A DNA stretch of 64,000 nt from Paenibacillus sp. FSL H8-0548 (GTDB taxonomy: Bacteria > Bacillota > Bacilli > Paenibacillales > Paenibacillaceae). The position numbers and the translations under genes were made by a program. Shown one piece after another: positions 18,829-27,471 of this stretch; within the stretch, counting starts at the first letter, position 1, and each line of letters opens with the position of its first letter. The stretch is from the NCBI RefSeq assembly GCF_038630985.1, contig NZ_CP152049.1, positions 2,623,501 to 2,687,500 on the forward strand, written 5' to 3'. The notes beneath the pieces were generated by a model. It was given only the letters and a program-made list of their open reading frames with translations. It had not been told where the DNA came from and searched no databases.

Positions 18829-20178
18829 ATGAAAAAAATCACGGTATCATTGCTGCTCATCAGCCTTCTGATCGCACTGACGGCTTGTGCTTCCAACAAT
18901 TCCTCAAATGGAGGCGGAAATACGAACACAGCGGAGACAAATGGAGGATCAAGCAATACAGGAAGCGACAATACAGAAGAAAAGGTTTCACTGCGGATGT
19001 CGATTGTTGCAGGTACCGATGAAATGCCCGCATGGCAAGGGATAGTGGATTCGTTCAATAAGTCTCATCCGAACATTGAAGTTAAGCTGGAGCGTTTGCC
19101 GGGCAGCTGGAATGAATACATCCAGAAGATGACTGCACAAATCGCTGCAGGAAATCCACCGGATATCGGTCGGATGGGAGTAGCCTATATGCCGATGTTT
19201 ACTTCTAAAGGCCAAGTTGAAGACCTCGCTCCCTATATCGGTGATCTTGACATGAATGAATATTACGAGCCAGCGATGAGCCAATATTTGCAAGACGGCA
19301 AAATGTACGGCATGCCGATTGGCGTCTACACGATGGCTATGTATTACAACAAGGATTTGTTCAAAAAAGCGGGTATAGAGCTGCCGCCGACGGACTGGAA
19401 CGATGCTTGGACTTTTGAAGATCTTAAGAACGCAGCTGAAAAATTGACTAACGGTAAAGGAGCGGGCAAAGAGTACGGGATATACGCCAATCTTTACCCG
19501 GAGCGCTCGATTCAATATTTATGGTCAAATGGAGGCGACCTCATTAGCGAGGATAAGACGAAAGCAACGATCAACTCACCGGAATCTAAGCAGGCGCTTT
19601 CGTTTCTTCAAGATCTGATCAAACAGGGCTATTCACCGACACCAGCAGAAACCCAGACGACCCCGCCGGATCAATTGTTCCTCTCCGGCAAGCTTGGTAT
19701 GCTGGTTGAAGGACAATGGATGATGCCTACATTTAGCAAGATCGACAATTTCGAGTGGGGAGTTGCACCGATCGCGGTCGGAGTCGCGGGTCAACCGGCA
19801 ACACCTAACTTTGTCGATGCTTACGTCGTATACAAAGGCTCCAAGCATGTGGAAGAAGCTGCTGAAGTGTTGAAGTTCTTCGTTTCGGAGGAAGCCGAAA
19901 ATATTATGGTTGATCACAATATTGGCGGAATACCTGTGCTGAAATCGGTAGCCGAGGCACGCAAGCCTGATATGTTCAATCCGCTTACGCCAGAGGAGAA
20001 AGAGGTGTGGTACCAGTCGGTTAATGTATCGAGAGCGCTTTCGTTCACGTCTAACTGGCAGGAGCTTATGGATGCCGCTATGAAGAAGCTGGATCTAGTT
20101 GGACTGAAGGAATTGGATGCTGAACAGGCTGCTGACGAGCTGGCGCCTGAGCTTGACAAACTTTTGAAGCAGCAATAA
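18829..20178 (+). CDS. ABC transporter sugar-binding lipoprotein
   Basis: 449 residues. Signal peptide with lipobox LTAC (~18-21), then a long Asn/Gly/Ser/Thr-rich tether (~22-52) and a family 1 solute-binding fold. I start at the ATG at 18829, 7 bases after AAGGAG; the ATG at 18823 is too close to that site. It is encoded after its permeases rather than before, and is followed by a perfect hairpin that may boost its mRNA level. Confidence 0.92.
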   Translation: MKKITVSLLLISLLIALTACASNNSSNGGGNTNTAETNGGSSNTGSDNTEEKVSLRMSIVAGTDEMPAWQGIVDSFNKSHPNIEVKLERLPGSWNEYIQKMTAQIAAGNPPDIGRMGVAYMPMFTSKGQVEDLAPYIGDLDMNEYYEPAMSQYLQDGKMYGMPIGVYTMAMYYNKDLFKKAGIELPPTDWNDAWTFEDLKNAAEKLTNGKGAGKEYGIYANLYPERSIQYLWSNGGDLISEDKTKATINSPESKQALSFLQDLIKQGYSPTPAETQTTPPDQLFLSGKLGMLVEGQWMMPTFSKIDNFEWGVAPIAVGVAGQPATPNFVDAYVVYKGSKHVEEAAEVLKFFVSEEAENIMVDHNIGGIPVLKSVAEARKPDMFNPLTPEEKEVWYQSVNVSRALSFTSNWQELMDAAMKKLDLVGLKELDAEQAADELAPELDKLLKQQ

Positions 20179-20188
20179 CTCATTGCTG

Positions 20189-20214
20189 AGGAATAGATCG
20201 GCTGATCTATTCCT
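20189..20214 (+). promoter_or_regulatory. Perfect hairpin after the binding-protein gene
   Basis: An 11-bp perfect stem (AGGAATAGATC with GATCTATTCCT) with a GGCT loop and only a short T pair. It resembles the loop at 8704 and probably acts as a 3' mRNA stabiliser or partial terminator between transporter and enzyme genes. Confidence 0.6.
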
Positions 20215-20241
20215 TAACTACGCCATAAGGAGAACTATACG

Positions 20242-21849
20242 ATGAATACGATAGGATATGATTTCAAGGATCCATTCATTAGTTTTGGAGAACTTCAAAT
20301 AGCCATCCGCCTTTCTACGGATGGTAATATCTACTGTCCTTCACCGAATTCTCTTTCTACTCATACCTCAGTAGGTCGGAGTGTGCTGAAGTCAGCGATG
20401 CTATCTGCTGCGGGAGGACAAATCATTTCGAAGGGATCGCTGGAGCTCGAAGTGAGCTGTGAAGCTGGCCGCTATGTCATCACTGGAAAAGGGTTCCATC
20501 CAACTGAAAGCTGTATTTCACTTGTCATACTGATTAAAGGATTATCTCCACAGGCTCTTGTTAGCGAATCCTCAAATATGGGCAAACATCTCTTCCGAGA
20601 ACAAATCGGTATCGAAACGATTCAATATCCTGGGAGAGAGGCAACAATGCCTCTAGTCTTTATTGAGAATGAAAATGAAGATTGGTTTATTTTGTCTAAA
20701 GATGATCAAGTACGGCAGAAAAGCTTCGCAGCCTATTTTGATCCATTGGACAATGAAAGAGTATCGGTTATCGCTCACCGAGAAGACCGGAGACGCTGGA
20801 GCAACGAAATTTCTATGCCTGAATGGCATATCGGCAAAACTAATAATCGGGGCAGCATCGTACTCGAACGCTGTATGGATCTGGAACTGCATTACGGGCA
20901 TGTTCCGTTCGATGAGCAAGAGACGGTTAAGTGGCTGGATGATATTAAACTAGTCGTCAATTTTCACGGAGAGCATTGGACTGGGCATCTATTTCATACA
21001 TTCGACCAAATGACGGAGCAATTACATTGGCTCTCAGAACGAATCGCGGGACATCAATTGCTGGTCTTTCTTCCAGCGTGGGATGGCAGATATTATTGTA
21101 CGTATCCCGAATACCAGCCGAGTGAGCGGATGGGGGGAGAGACTGGGTTGCGACGGTTCGTTGATGTTGCCCATTTACTTGGAGTCAAAGTAATTCCGAT
21201 GTTGGGTGGCCCAAATCTGGCGACTTTTACTTTCATGGAGAAGCATGGATTGACGGCTGCAGCCTTGAAGTCAGAATCAGGTTTTCCATTGCTGCAAGAT
21301 TGGGTCGATTGGAACGGCGATCTGACTAAGGAGCATATGGGCTATCTCGTTAATTTTGGTCACCCAGGCTTCCAACAATATATGATTAATAAGGCGAAGG
21401 ACCTGATTGAAAATTACGGTTTTGATGGGCTTTTCTTGGATGGGGCTATCCGGTGGAGTAACGCTCCGGACTATTCGCCTTACGAGGGCATTGTGACCTG
21501 GGCGCAGACCATGCGCGAGAGGTATCCAGATAAACTGTTGATGGCTGAAGACGGATACGATGCACTGTGGAATCAATTTAAGCTGTTCGCAACATCATGG
21601 GGACCGCTTGGACTGGATCAAGCGATGCTCCGATATACACGGCAGACCGAATATCTCGCATTCGCTGCAGTCGATGGGAGTTCAGGTGTTCATGAAGTCG
21701 GCTACCGCTGGCCGAGCCTGGATAAAGCTTTTAAAGACAAAACGATACCAACGATAGCATTATTTCACGATTCTATCAAACGGTTCGGCCATGAATTGGA
21801 GCAGAAAATCGAGCTATATAAGACGTGGAAACTATCAAAAATTAAGTAA
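20242..21849 (+). CDS. Uncharacterised TIM-barrel glycoside-hydrolase-like protein
   Basis: 535 residues with no signal peptide. The N-terminal ~220 residues look all-beta. The C-terminal half reads as a (beta/alpha)8 barrel: 'LVFLPAWDGRYY', 'GVKVIPMLGGPN', 'YGFDGLFLDGAI' and 'KLLMAEDGYDALW' resemble successive barrel strands. D400 in 'FLDG' and E436 in 'MAEDG' sit where retaining alpha-glycosidases of the GH31/GH36-like clans place active-site acids. I cannot name a CAZy family. Its position between the importer and the GH172/GH127 genes suggests it works on the same imported glycan. The start has AAGGAG 10 bases upstream. Confidence 0.7.
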   Translation: MNTIGYDFKDPFISFGELQIAIRLSTDGNIYCPSPNSLSTHTSVGRSVLKSAMLSAAGGQIISKGSLELEVSCEAGRYVITGKGFHPTESCISLVILIKGLSPQALVSESSNMGKHLFREQIGIETIQYPGREATMPLVFIENENEDWFILSKDDQVRQKSFAAYFDPLDNERVSVIAHREDRRRWSNEISMPEWHIGKTNNRGSIVLERCMDLELHYGHVPFDEQETVKWLDDIKLVVNFHGEHWTGHLFHTFDQMTEQLHWLSERIAGHQLLVFLPAWDGRYYCTYPEYQPSERMGGETGLRRFVDVAHLLGVKVIPMLGGPNLATFTFMEKHGLTAAALKSESGFPLLQDWVDWNGDLTKEHMGYLVNFGHPGFQQYMINKAKDLIENYGFDGLFLDGAIRWSNAPDYSPYEGIVTWAQTMRERYPDKLLMAEDGYDALWNQFKLFATSWGPLGLDQAMLRYTRQTEYLAFAAVDGSSGVHEVGYRWPSLDKAFKDKTIPTIALFHDSIKRFGHELEQKIELYKTWKLSKIK

Positions 21850-21862
21850 CAGGAGTGAAAAT

Positions 21863-23023
21863 ATGAATAACCTTTATTTGCGCAAAGAAGGTATCTCGAG
21901 AAGGAGCTCTAGTTGGGACACGACTGGCGGCAACGCTGATAATGTTCGCATAGCATCTGGCAAGTCCTATACGATCGCAGACATAACCGGTTCAGGTGTA
22001 GTCCAGCATATTTGGATGACAATCTCATCAGCCGACATCCACTATTTTCGAAAAATACTAATTCGTATGTATTGGGATGGGGAAGTGGAACCAAGTGTGG
22101 AGGTGCCAGTCGGAGACTTCTTCGGTGTTGGCCATGGAGTTGCCAGTCATTATGTGTCTCTCCCACTCAATATGATTACCACTCCAGGAATCATCGAGGA
22201 TAAGGCGGCCATGAACTGTTTTTTCGAGATGCCTTTCGGCAACGGAGCGCGAATGGAAGTCACTAATGAATGTCAAAAAGATATTATCGTTTATTATTAC
22301 GTGGATTACGTGGAGAAACCAGTCCCTGATGATGCGTTCAGGTTTCATGCGCAATTTAGAAGAGAAATGCCAACCGCTGGTACGATTGATCTTAGTCGTT
22401 TGAAGGAAGAGCATGACAAGCAGGATGACGCATTCTGGGCGAACAATAAGGTGAATGACATCAAAAATACGGATGGCTCCGAAAACTATATTATTTTCGA
22501 GGCAGAAGGGGAAGGGCATTATGTTGGCTGTAATTTGAGTATCGACAATATTGATCCTATTCCAGGCAACAGTTGGTTCGGTGAAGGGGATGATATGTTC
22601 TTTATTGATGGTGAGCCTTGGCCGCCGCGGCTTCATGGAACAGGAACCGAAGATTATTTCTGTGCGGCATGGTGTTATCCGTCTGGCAAGTATGACGGGC
22701 CGTATCATGGAATCTCCTTGGCTGCCCCACTGCGCGGCAATGGGCATAGCTGGACAGAGCCCAATATTATTCCAACAGAGCTGGAGTACTCTGGCAAGTG
22801 GACGACCTACCGATTCCATATTGTAGATCCCATCCTGTTCCGCAAATCGATCACCTTCAGCATTGAACATGGACATGGCAATTCTCAATCTAACGACTAT
22901 AGTTCGGTAGCTTATTGGTATCAGCGTGAGCCGCATAAGACTTTCCCGATGATCGTTCCGGTTGAGCGGCGACTGCCACTTTCTGAACGAGCCAGCATGA
23001 GCGGTTTTTTGAAGAGCTTTTAA
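21863..23023 (+). CDS. GH172 (DUF2961) family glycoside hydrolase
   Basis: 386 residues, cytoplasmic. The DUF2961 double jelly-roll is recognisable from 'SGVVQHIWMT', 'WDGEVEPSVEVPVGDFFGVGHG', 'NCFFEMPF' and 'GTGTEDYFCAAWCYPSG'. Characterised GH172 members act on alpha-D-arabinofuranosides or fructofuranosides, including difructose anhydride. The ATG at 21863 follows AGGAG by 7 bases, so I trim an upstream open extension. Next to a GH127 gene this forms a furanoside-degrading pair. Confidence 0.87.
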   Translation: MNNLYLRKEGISRRSSSWDTTGGNADNVRIASGKSYTIADITGSGVVQHIWMTISSADIHYFRKILIRMYWDGEVEPSVEVPVGDFFGVGHGVASHYVSLPLNMITTPGIIEDKAAMNCFFEMPFGNGARMEVTNECQKDIIVYYYVDYVEKPVPDDAFRFHAQFRREMPTAGTIDLSRLKEEHDKQDDAFWANNKVNDIKNTDGSENYIIFEAEGEGHYVGCNLSIDNIDPIPGNSWFGEGDDMFFIDGEPWPPRLHGTGTEDYFCAAWCYPSGKYDGPYHGISLAAPLRGNGHSWTEPNIIPTELEYSGKWTTYRFHIVDPILFRKSITFSIEHGHGNSQSNDYSSVAYWYQREPHKTFPMIVPVERRLPLSERASMSGFLKSF

Positions 23024-23049
23024 TATTAACGTAGGAGAGAGGGCTAACG

Positions 23050-24921
23050 ATGCAAGGGATTTACGGCAACCGCGCACCGCTAATGGCGACACCATTCAAT
23101 GAGCTTCCGCTCGGCGCAATAAAGCCCGAAGGGTGGCTAAGGGACCAATTGTCGATTCAAGCTAACGGTTTGACGGGGCATTTGGATGAATTTTGGAGCG
23201 ATGTAGGTCCAAACAGCGGCTGGCTGGGAGGAGAGGGCGAAAGCTGGGAGAGGGGTCCATATTATTTGGATGGGCTTCTTCCTCTAGCTTATCTGCTTGA
23301 AGATACGGAGCTCATCGCTAAAGCTCAGCCGTGGATAGAATGGTCTTTGTCTAGCATGCGCGACAACGGGCAATTTGGACCCGCAGCCAATGATGACTGG
23401 TGGAGCCGAATAATTATGTTAAAGGTTCTGATTCAATATGAGGAATATACCGGTGATGAACGCGTAAAGCCGTTTCTGGCAAGCTTCTTTCGATACCAGC
23501 TTGAAGAGCTGCCAAATCGTCCGCTTAGTGATTGGGCAGAGGCCAGAGGCGGTGAAAATCTTATCAGTGTTTATTGGCTTTACAATCGTACTGGCGAGCT
23601 ATTCCTGCTTGAGCTTGCGCAGCTCATTAGGGAGCAAACGCTGGACTGGTCAGCGATTTATAAGCAGTTCCCGTATTGGAACCGTCAAACTGCGTTCGAT
23701 CATCGAGTACATGTTGTGAACGTTGCGATGTCTTTTAAGCAGCCGGCACTGAGCTATCTTCAAACGTTGAATGAAGAAGATAAAATGGCAGCTTATACAG
23801 GGATCAAAAGCGTGATGACCTATCACGGTCAAGTAAACGGTATTTTTTCAGGCGATGAGTGGCTGGCCGGGACACATCCAAGCCAAGGAACTGAGCTTTG
23901 TGCCGTAGTCGAGTATATGTACTCTTTGGAGCAACTTATCCGTATTACTGGTGATGGTTTCTTCGGAGATTTATTGGAGAAGGTTGCCTATAATGCTCTT
24001 CCGGCAGCGATCAGTTCGGATTGGAAAGTCCATCAATACGATCAACAGGCTAATCAGATCATGTGTACGCACGCCAAACGGAACTGGACAGAAAACAACA
24101 ATGAAGCCAATCTATTCGGAATTGAGCCACACTTCGGCTGCTGTACGGCCAATATGCACCAAGGATGGCCTAAATTCACAGCGAGGCTATGGATGGCAAC
24201 TGAAGGGGCTGGTCTTGCCGCAATCTCCTATGCCCCTTGTCGTGTAACGGCTCTAGTTGGATCAGGGACAGAAGCAGTTATCCATGTGAAAACAGAGTAT
24301 CCGTTTCGCGATACAGTATTAATTAGTGTCAAGCTAGCATTGTCCGAGGCATTTGCTATGAAATTAAGAATACCGGAATGGTGTGCATCGCCTACCATAC
24401 TCGTCAATGGGGAGGTCTGCAGCGTTGATGTAAAACAAGGCTTTGCCACGGTTAGCCGCATATGGAATGACGGAGATGAGCTTCAGCTTCAATTTCCTAT
24501 GAAAGTACAGCGTGTACCGAGAGCGAACGGTGCGATCGGTCTCCAATATGGACCGCTGATGTTTGCTGTCCCGGTTAAAGAGCGGTGGCAGAAGCATCGC
24601 ACTTATCCGCCATATGACGATTGGGAAGTGTACCCTGAATCTCCGTGGAACTATGGAGTTCGTCTGGATGAGAAGGACGCATCCGCTTCGGTGCAGGTCG
24701 AAAAAGCAGATATTCAAGCTCAGCCGTTTGCCGCAGAGAGCGCCCCCTTGAGTTTGCGGATGACAGCCCGTAGGCTTCCGCAATGGACGATGGAGTTGAA
24801 TTCTGCAGGAACGCCGCCCTTTGGCCCAGTTTCGAGCAACGAGTCCGAGGAGGAAATCTTTCTGATCCCATACGGCTGCGCTAGACTGCGCATTGCGGAA
24901 TTTCCCGTTATTAATAACTAA
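23050..24921 (+). CDS. GH127-family beta-L-arabinofuranosidase-like protein
   Basis: A 623-residue cytoplasmic enzyme of the DUF1680 clan: an N-terminal (alpha/alpha)6 barrel and C-terminal beta-sandwich domains. The zinc-thiolate centre known from Bifidobacterium HypBA1 is present: E270 ('GDEW'), C284 ('GTELC') and the pair C364-C365 in 'HFGCCTAN', with C364 at the nucleophile position. Members remove beta-L-arabinofuranose from arabino-oligosaccharides; GH146 is a close alternative family. GTAGGAGAG precedes the ATG and a strong terminator follows, so it ends the operon begun at 17041. Confidence 0.9.
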   Translation: MQGIYGNRAPLMATPFNELPLGAIKPEGWLRDQLSIQANGLTGHLDEFWSDVGPNSGWLGGEGESWERGPYYLDGLLPLAYLLEDTELIAKAQPWIEWSLSSMRDNGQFGPAANDDWWSRIIMLKVLIQYEEYTGDERVKPFLASFFRYQLEELPNRPLSDWAEARGGENLISVYWLYNRTGELFLLELAQLIREQTLDWSAIYKQFPYWNRQTAFDHRVHVVNVAMSFKQPALSYLQTLNEEDKMAAYTGIKSVMTYHGQVNGIFSGDEWLAGTHPSQGTELCAVVEYMYSLEQLIRITGDGFFGDLLEKVAYNALPAAISSDWKVHQYDQQANQIMCTHAKRNWTENNNEANLFGIEPHFGCCTANMHQGWPKFTARLWMATEGAGLAAISYAPCRVTALVGSGTEAVIHVKTEYPFRDTVLISVKLALSEAFAMKLRIPEWCASPTILVNGEVCSVDVKQGFATVSRIWNDGDELQLQFPMKVQRVPRANGAIGLQYGPLMFAVPVKERWQKHRTYPPYDDWEVYPESPWNYGVRLDEKDASASVQVEKADIQAQPFAAESAPLSLRMTARRLPQWTMELNSAGTPPFGPVSSNESEEEIFLIPYGCARLRIAEFPVINN

Positions 24922-24950
24922 GATAAACTGGAAGAAAAAGAGCAATGATA

Positions 24951-25000
24951 AAAAAGGCAGCCAAGCTTCGCAATTTCTGCGAAGCCCAGCTGCCTTTTTT
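24951..25000 (+). terminator. Rho-independent terminator after the GH127 gene
   Basis: The outer stem AAAAAGGCAGC with GCTGCCTTTTTT encloses an inner stem GCTTCGCA with TGCGAAGC. The right arm and loop closely resemble the terminator at 37671-37720. Confidence 0.85.
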
Positions 25001-25122
25001 AAAATATAGGAAAGCCATTCCTGTAATGAAGTAATTCGAGCTTTGAGCAAAAAAACACCTCTTGGTATACTGGAAAAGTTCCGGCAAAGAACAAATCCGA
25101 GATACGAAAGAGGCGCCTAATT

Positions 25123-26035
25123 ATGAAGTATAAACTAGAGCAGAAGCAGAATCAACGGATCACAAGAATTACGGAATCGACACTGGTTGTCGGTGCAGAC
25201 ATCGCGAAGAGAATTCATGTGGCTCGTGCAGTAGATTTTCGAGGAATCGGGTTAGGTAAGGAATGCGTTTTCCATAACGATTCAGAAGGTCTAATGAAGC
25301 TGTCGTCGTGGATGAAAGAACTAGGACGGGCACAAGGCAAAACGGATATTGTGCTAGGCATAGAGCCAACCGGACACTACTGGTTTCCGCTCGCGGCGTT
25401 CTTGCAAGAGCAAAGGATTCAAGTTGTAGTGGTCAATCCGCATCATGTCAGTCAAACGAAAGAGCTTGGGGATAATTCCCCGACGAAGAGCGACTACAAA
25501 GACGCCAAAGTCATCGCTGATCTCATTCGGAACGGCAACTATTCTGAGCCAAAACTCCCGACGAAGGCATATGCGGATCTGCGTATTCTGATGAATTCCG
25601 GGAAGCGCACAAATGCTGACGGTGCCGGGAGTTGGCGTGATCACGGTTGCAGGATTCCTGGCAGAAGTCGGAGATCTGAACAACTACGATCACGGTCAAC
25701 AAATCATTCGACTCGCAGGTTTGAATCTCAAAGAAAACAGCTCGGGCCAACGTCAGGGCAAAACAGGAATAACGAAGCGAGGGAGATCGCGTCTAAGAGC
25801 ACTTCTGTTCCGCGCGGTCCTGCCAAAGGTAGCTAAAAACGAAGCCTTCAGGGCGCTGCATAAGTACTACACGACGCGAAATCAGAATCCATTGAAGAAG
25901 AAGCAGTCGCTCACCGCCTTATGCGGAAAACTGATTCGAGTCTTGCATACGCTGGGGACCAAAGAAAGGGCATACAATGCCGTGGATGTTATGGGCCCCG
26001 TCCGACTACAGCAGATCCAGCAAGAGGCCGCTTAA
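25123..26035 (+). pseudogene. IS110-family transposase, frameshifted and missing its middle
   Basis: The N-terminal RuvC-like DEDD part is intact for about 160 codons: 'GADIAK', 'GIEPTGHYWFP' and 'KSDYKDAKVIADLI' hold the four acidic residues. At about 25605 the frame breaks. The C-terminal Transposase_20 part continues in another frame from 25613 (starting 'MLTVPGVGVITVAGFLAEVG', later 'GLNLKENSSGQRQGKTGITK' with the serine region). The linking coiled-coil of roughly 100 residues in full-length relatives is absent. The join suggests one deletion rather than slow decay, because both halves are otherwise clean. The protein is almost certainly inactive. Confidence 0.85.
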
Positions 26036-26338
26036 AGCCGAGAGTAAATACCTGATTATCGCAATATTCACGAGGGAATAACGAAGACAATGGAAGCACC
26101 GGAGAAGCCGACGTAAAATTATACATGAGGGCAAAGACCCTGTAGGAAAGCCAGAATCGGCATCCACCCCTTGAGAGGTAGAACGAAGGAATGTAAGGGC
26201 GTAGACCCCGTGTGACATGGGAGGGTAAACCCCAAGGGAGAATGTGGAGATCCAACGTGCGAACATAGGCAACGATCCGCTGTTTTGGAATCCAAACGAT
26301 CCTAAACGTTGTTCCCGCCTACGCACTTACAGGAAATC
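26036..26338 (+). ncRNA. Putative IS1111-type bridge-RNA region in the right non-coding end
   Basis: About 300 bases with no open frame, rich in short G- and C-tracts that can pair (for example GGGCGTAGACCCC and GGGAGGGTAAACCCC, and CAAAGACCCTG). IS110 elements encode a guide RNA in a non-coding end, and in the IS1111 branch this is the right end. Position, length and pairing potential fit, but I have not folded it and the RNA ends are unknown. Confidence 0.4.
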
Positions 26339-26364
26339 GTGGTGAAGACGATCGTCTCCACCAC
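26339..26364. repeat. 26-base near-perfect palindrome at the IS right end
   Basis: GTGGTGA and CCACCAC flank the perfect palindrome AGACGATCGTCT, with one mismatch overall. It may mark the IS boundary or a transcription stop. Confidence 0.6.
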
Positions 26365-26531
26365 AACCTTTTAAATTGTCAAAGTTGAAATCTTGAGAAA
26401 GAGCGAGAAAACAGGAGTAAACCATACTTTATAGTGGGAGTATAAGTTTCACACGTATACTCCGCCTATATTTCTGGAATGAAACGCGCAAGCGCCGCCA
26501 AGGACGACGACAGCCGTTTCACCTTGGTGAG

Positions 26532-27356
26532 CTATACCCGGTTCATTTTTCGGTATGCGGAGGGACTGGTTTTTACTATTTTCGTGAATACACGGCTTAA
26601 ATAAAAGCCGTTATTGAAACCGCAGGATTGCGCAATTTCCTCTAAGGGCAGCTGAGTCTCGATCAGCATAATTTTCACTTTCTCTAATCGGATATAGCAT
26701 AAATAGCGGGAGGGTGTCATGCCCGTGCTTTTGCTGAAGCGCCGGCTTAGCTGTACAGGACTGATGCCGAGCTCAGATGCAAGCTCCAGCATGCTTATTT
26801 CCTCAAATCCATGCTGTCGAATATATAGCTTCGCTTGCTCGATCAACGGATCTATATGCTCCTTAACCGAGGCTGAATCCTCCATCCGCTGGCAGAATCG
26901 CCAAATATCGTTCAGCGCATGATTTTGCCAATAGCTTTTATCCTCAATTGCCCTATCGGCATGCTCCTTTAGAAACCGCAAGTTATCAGCGAGACGTTCC
27001 AAATGGGTTATGTTTAGCTTATAGCAGGAAGAGGCTAGATGATGTCTTATCGCGTCTTCATCACCGTTTCTCTTTGCCGGTTCTCCCATTATTGAACCAA
27101 AGGAAAATCCAATAAAATGAAAGGAAAGCGTATGTATGACGCTGCGATGAAAGGGCACACCCGGGGGACAGACAATCAAGTCACCCATTGTTCCTGTACC
27201 TTCTGCTGCTCCTATACGGTAGGAGAAGCTTCCGCCCTCAACGGCAAATAGCACCCAATGCTCGTAGGTATCCACGCTAAATTGAAACTTTATTTTATGA
27301 TCCCAATAGATGTGATGGGAAAGGATGGGAAAAAGACTAGAGCTTTGAACGGTCAT
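26532..27356 (-). CDS. AraC-family transcriptional regulator
   Basis: 274 residues. An N-terminal cupin-like ligand domain (~15-130, with 'GDLIVCPPGVPFH') and a C-terminal double helix-turn-helix (~175-272) ending 'F-T-K-I-V-K-T-S-P-S-A-Y-R-K'. GGAGG lies before the ATG. Divergent from the FAD oxidoreductase gene 115 bases away, which it most likely controls in response to a small sugar or related ligand. Unlike the three YesN-type regulators here it has no receiver domain. Confidence 0.9.
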   Translation of the reverse strand: MTVQSSSLFPILSHHIYWDHKIKFQFSVDTYEHWVLFAVEGGSFSYRIGAAEGTGTMGDLIVCPPGVPFHRSVIHTLSFHFIGFSFGSIMGEPAKRNGDEDAIRHHLASSCYKLNITHLERLADNLRFLKEHADRAIEDKSYWQNHALNDIWRFCQRMEDSASVKEHIDPLIEQAKLYIRQHGFEEISMLELASELGISPVQLSRRFSKSTGMTPSRYLCYIRLEKVKIMLIETQLPLEEIAQSCGFNNGFYLSRVFTKIVKTSPSAYRKMNRV

Positions 27357-27471
27357 TTCGTTATGCCTCCAAAGTGAAATAAAGTATATGCTTTTATGAT
27401 AGCGCAGTGCATGTTAAATAACGACCCCCTAATATAAGATGAAATTAAACTTATACTTGGAGGCGATTTAG
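27357..27471. promoter_or_regulatory. Divergent promoter region between AraC regulator and oxidoreductase
   Basis: 115 AT-rich bases separating two outward-facing genes. It must hold both promoters and probably the regulator's operator. I see no hexamer pair good enough to call. Confidence 0.4.

Larger units (their letters stand above)
25040..26370 (+). mobile_element. IS110/IS1111-type insertion sequence, internally deleted (ends approximate)
   Basis: The element comprises a defective DEDD transposase (25123-26035), a short left flank, and a 3' non-coding region of about 300 bases that ends near a palindrome at 26339-26364. IS110-family elements lack terminal inverted repeats, so I cannot fix the ends from this copy alone. 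A long right flank is typical of the IS1111 subgroup. Confidence 0.7.

Noticed and set aside
21791..21862. Upstream extension of the GH172 frame
   Set aside because: It lies inside the previous gene. The ATG at 21863 has a good ribosome site and begins the family's usual N-terminus.
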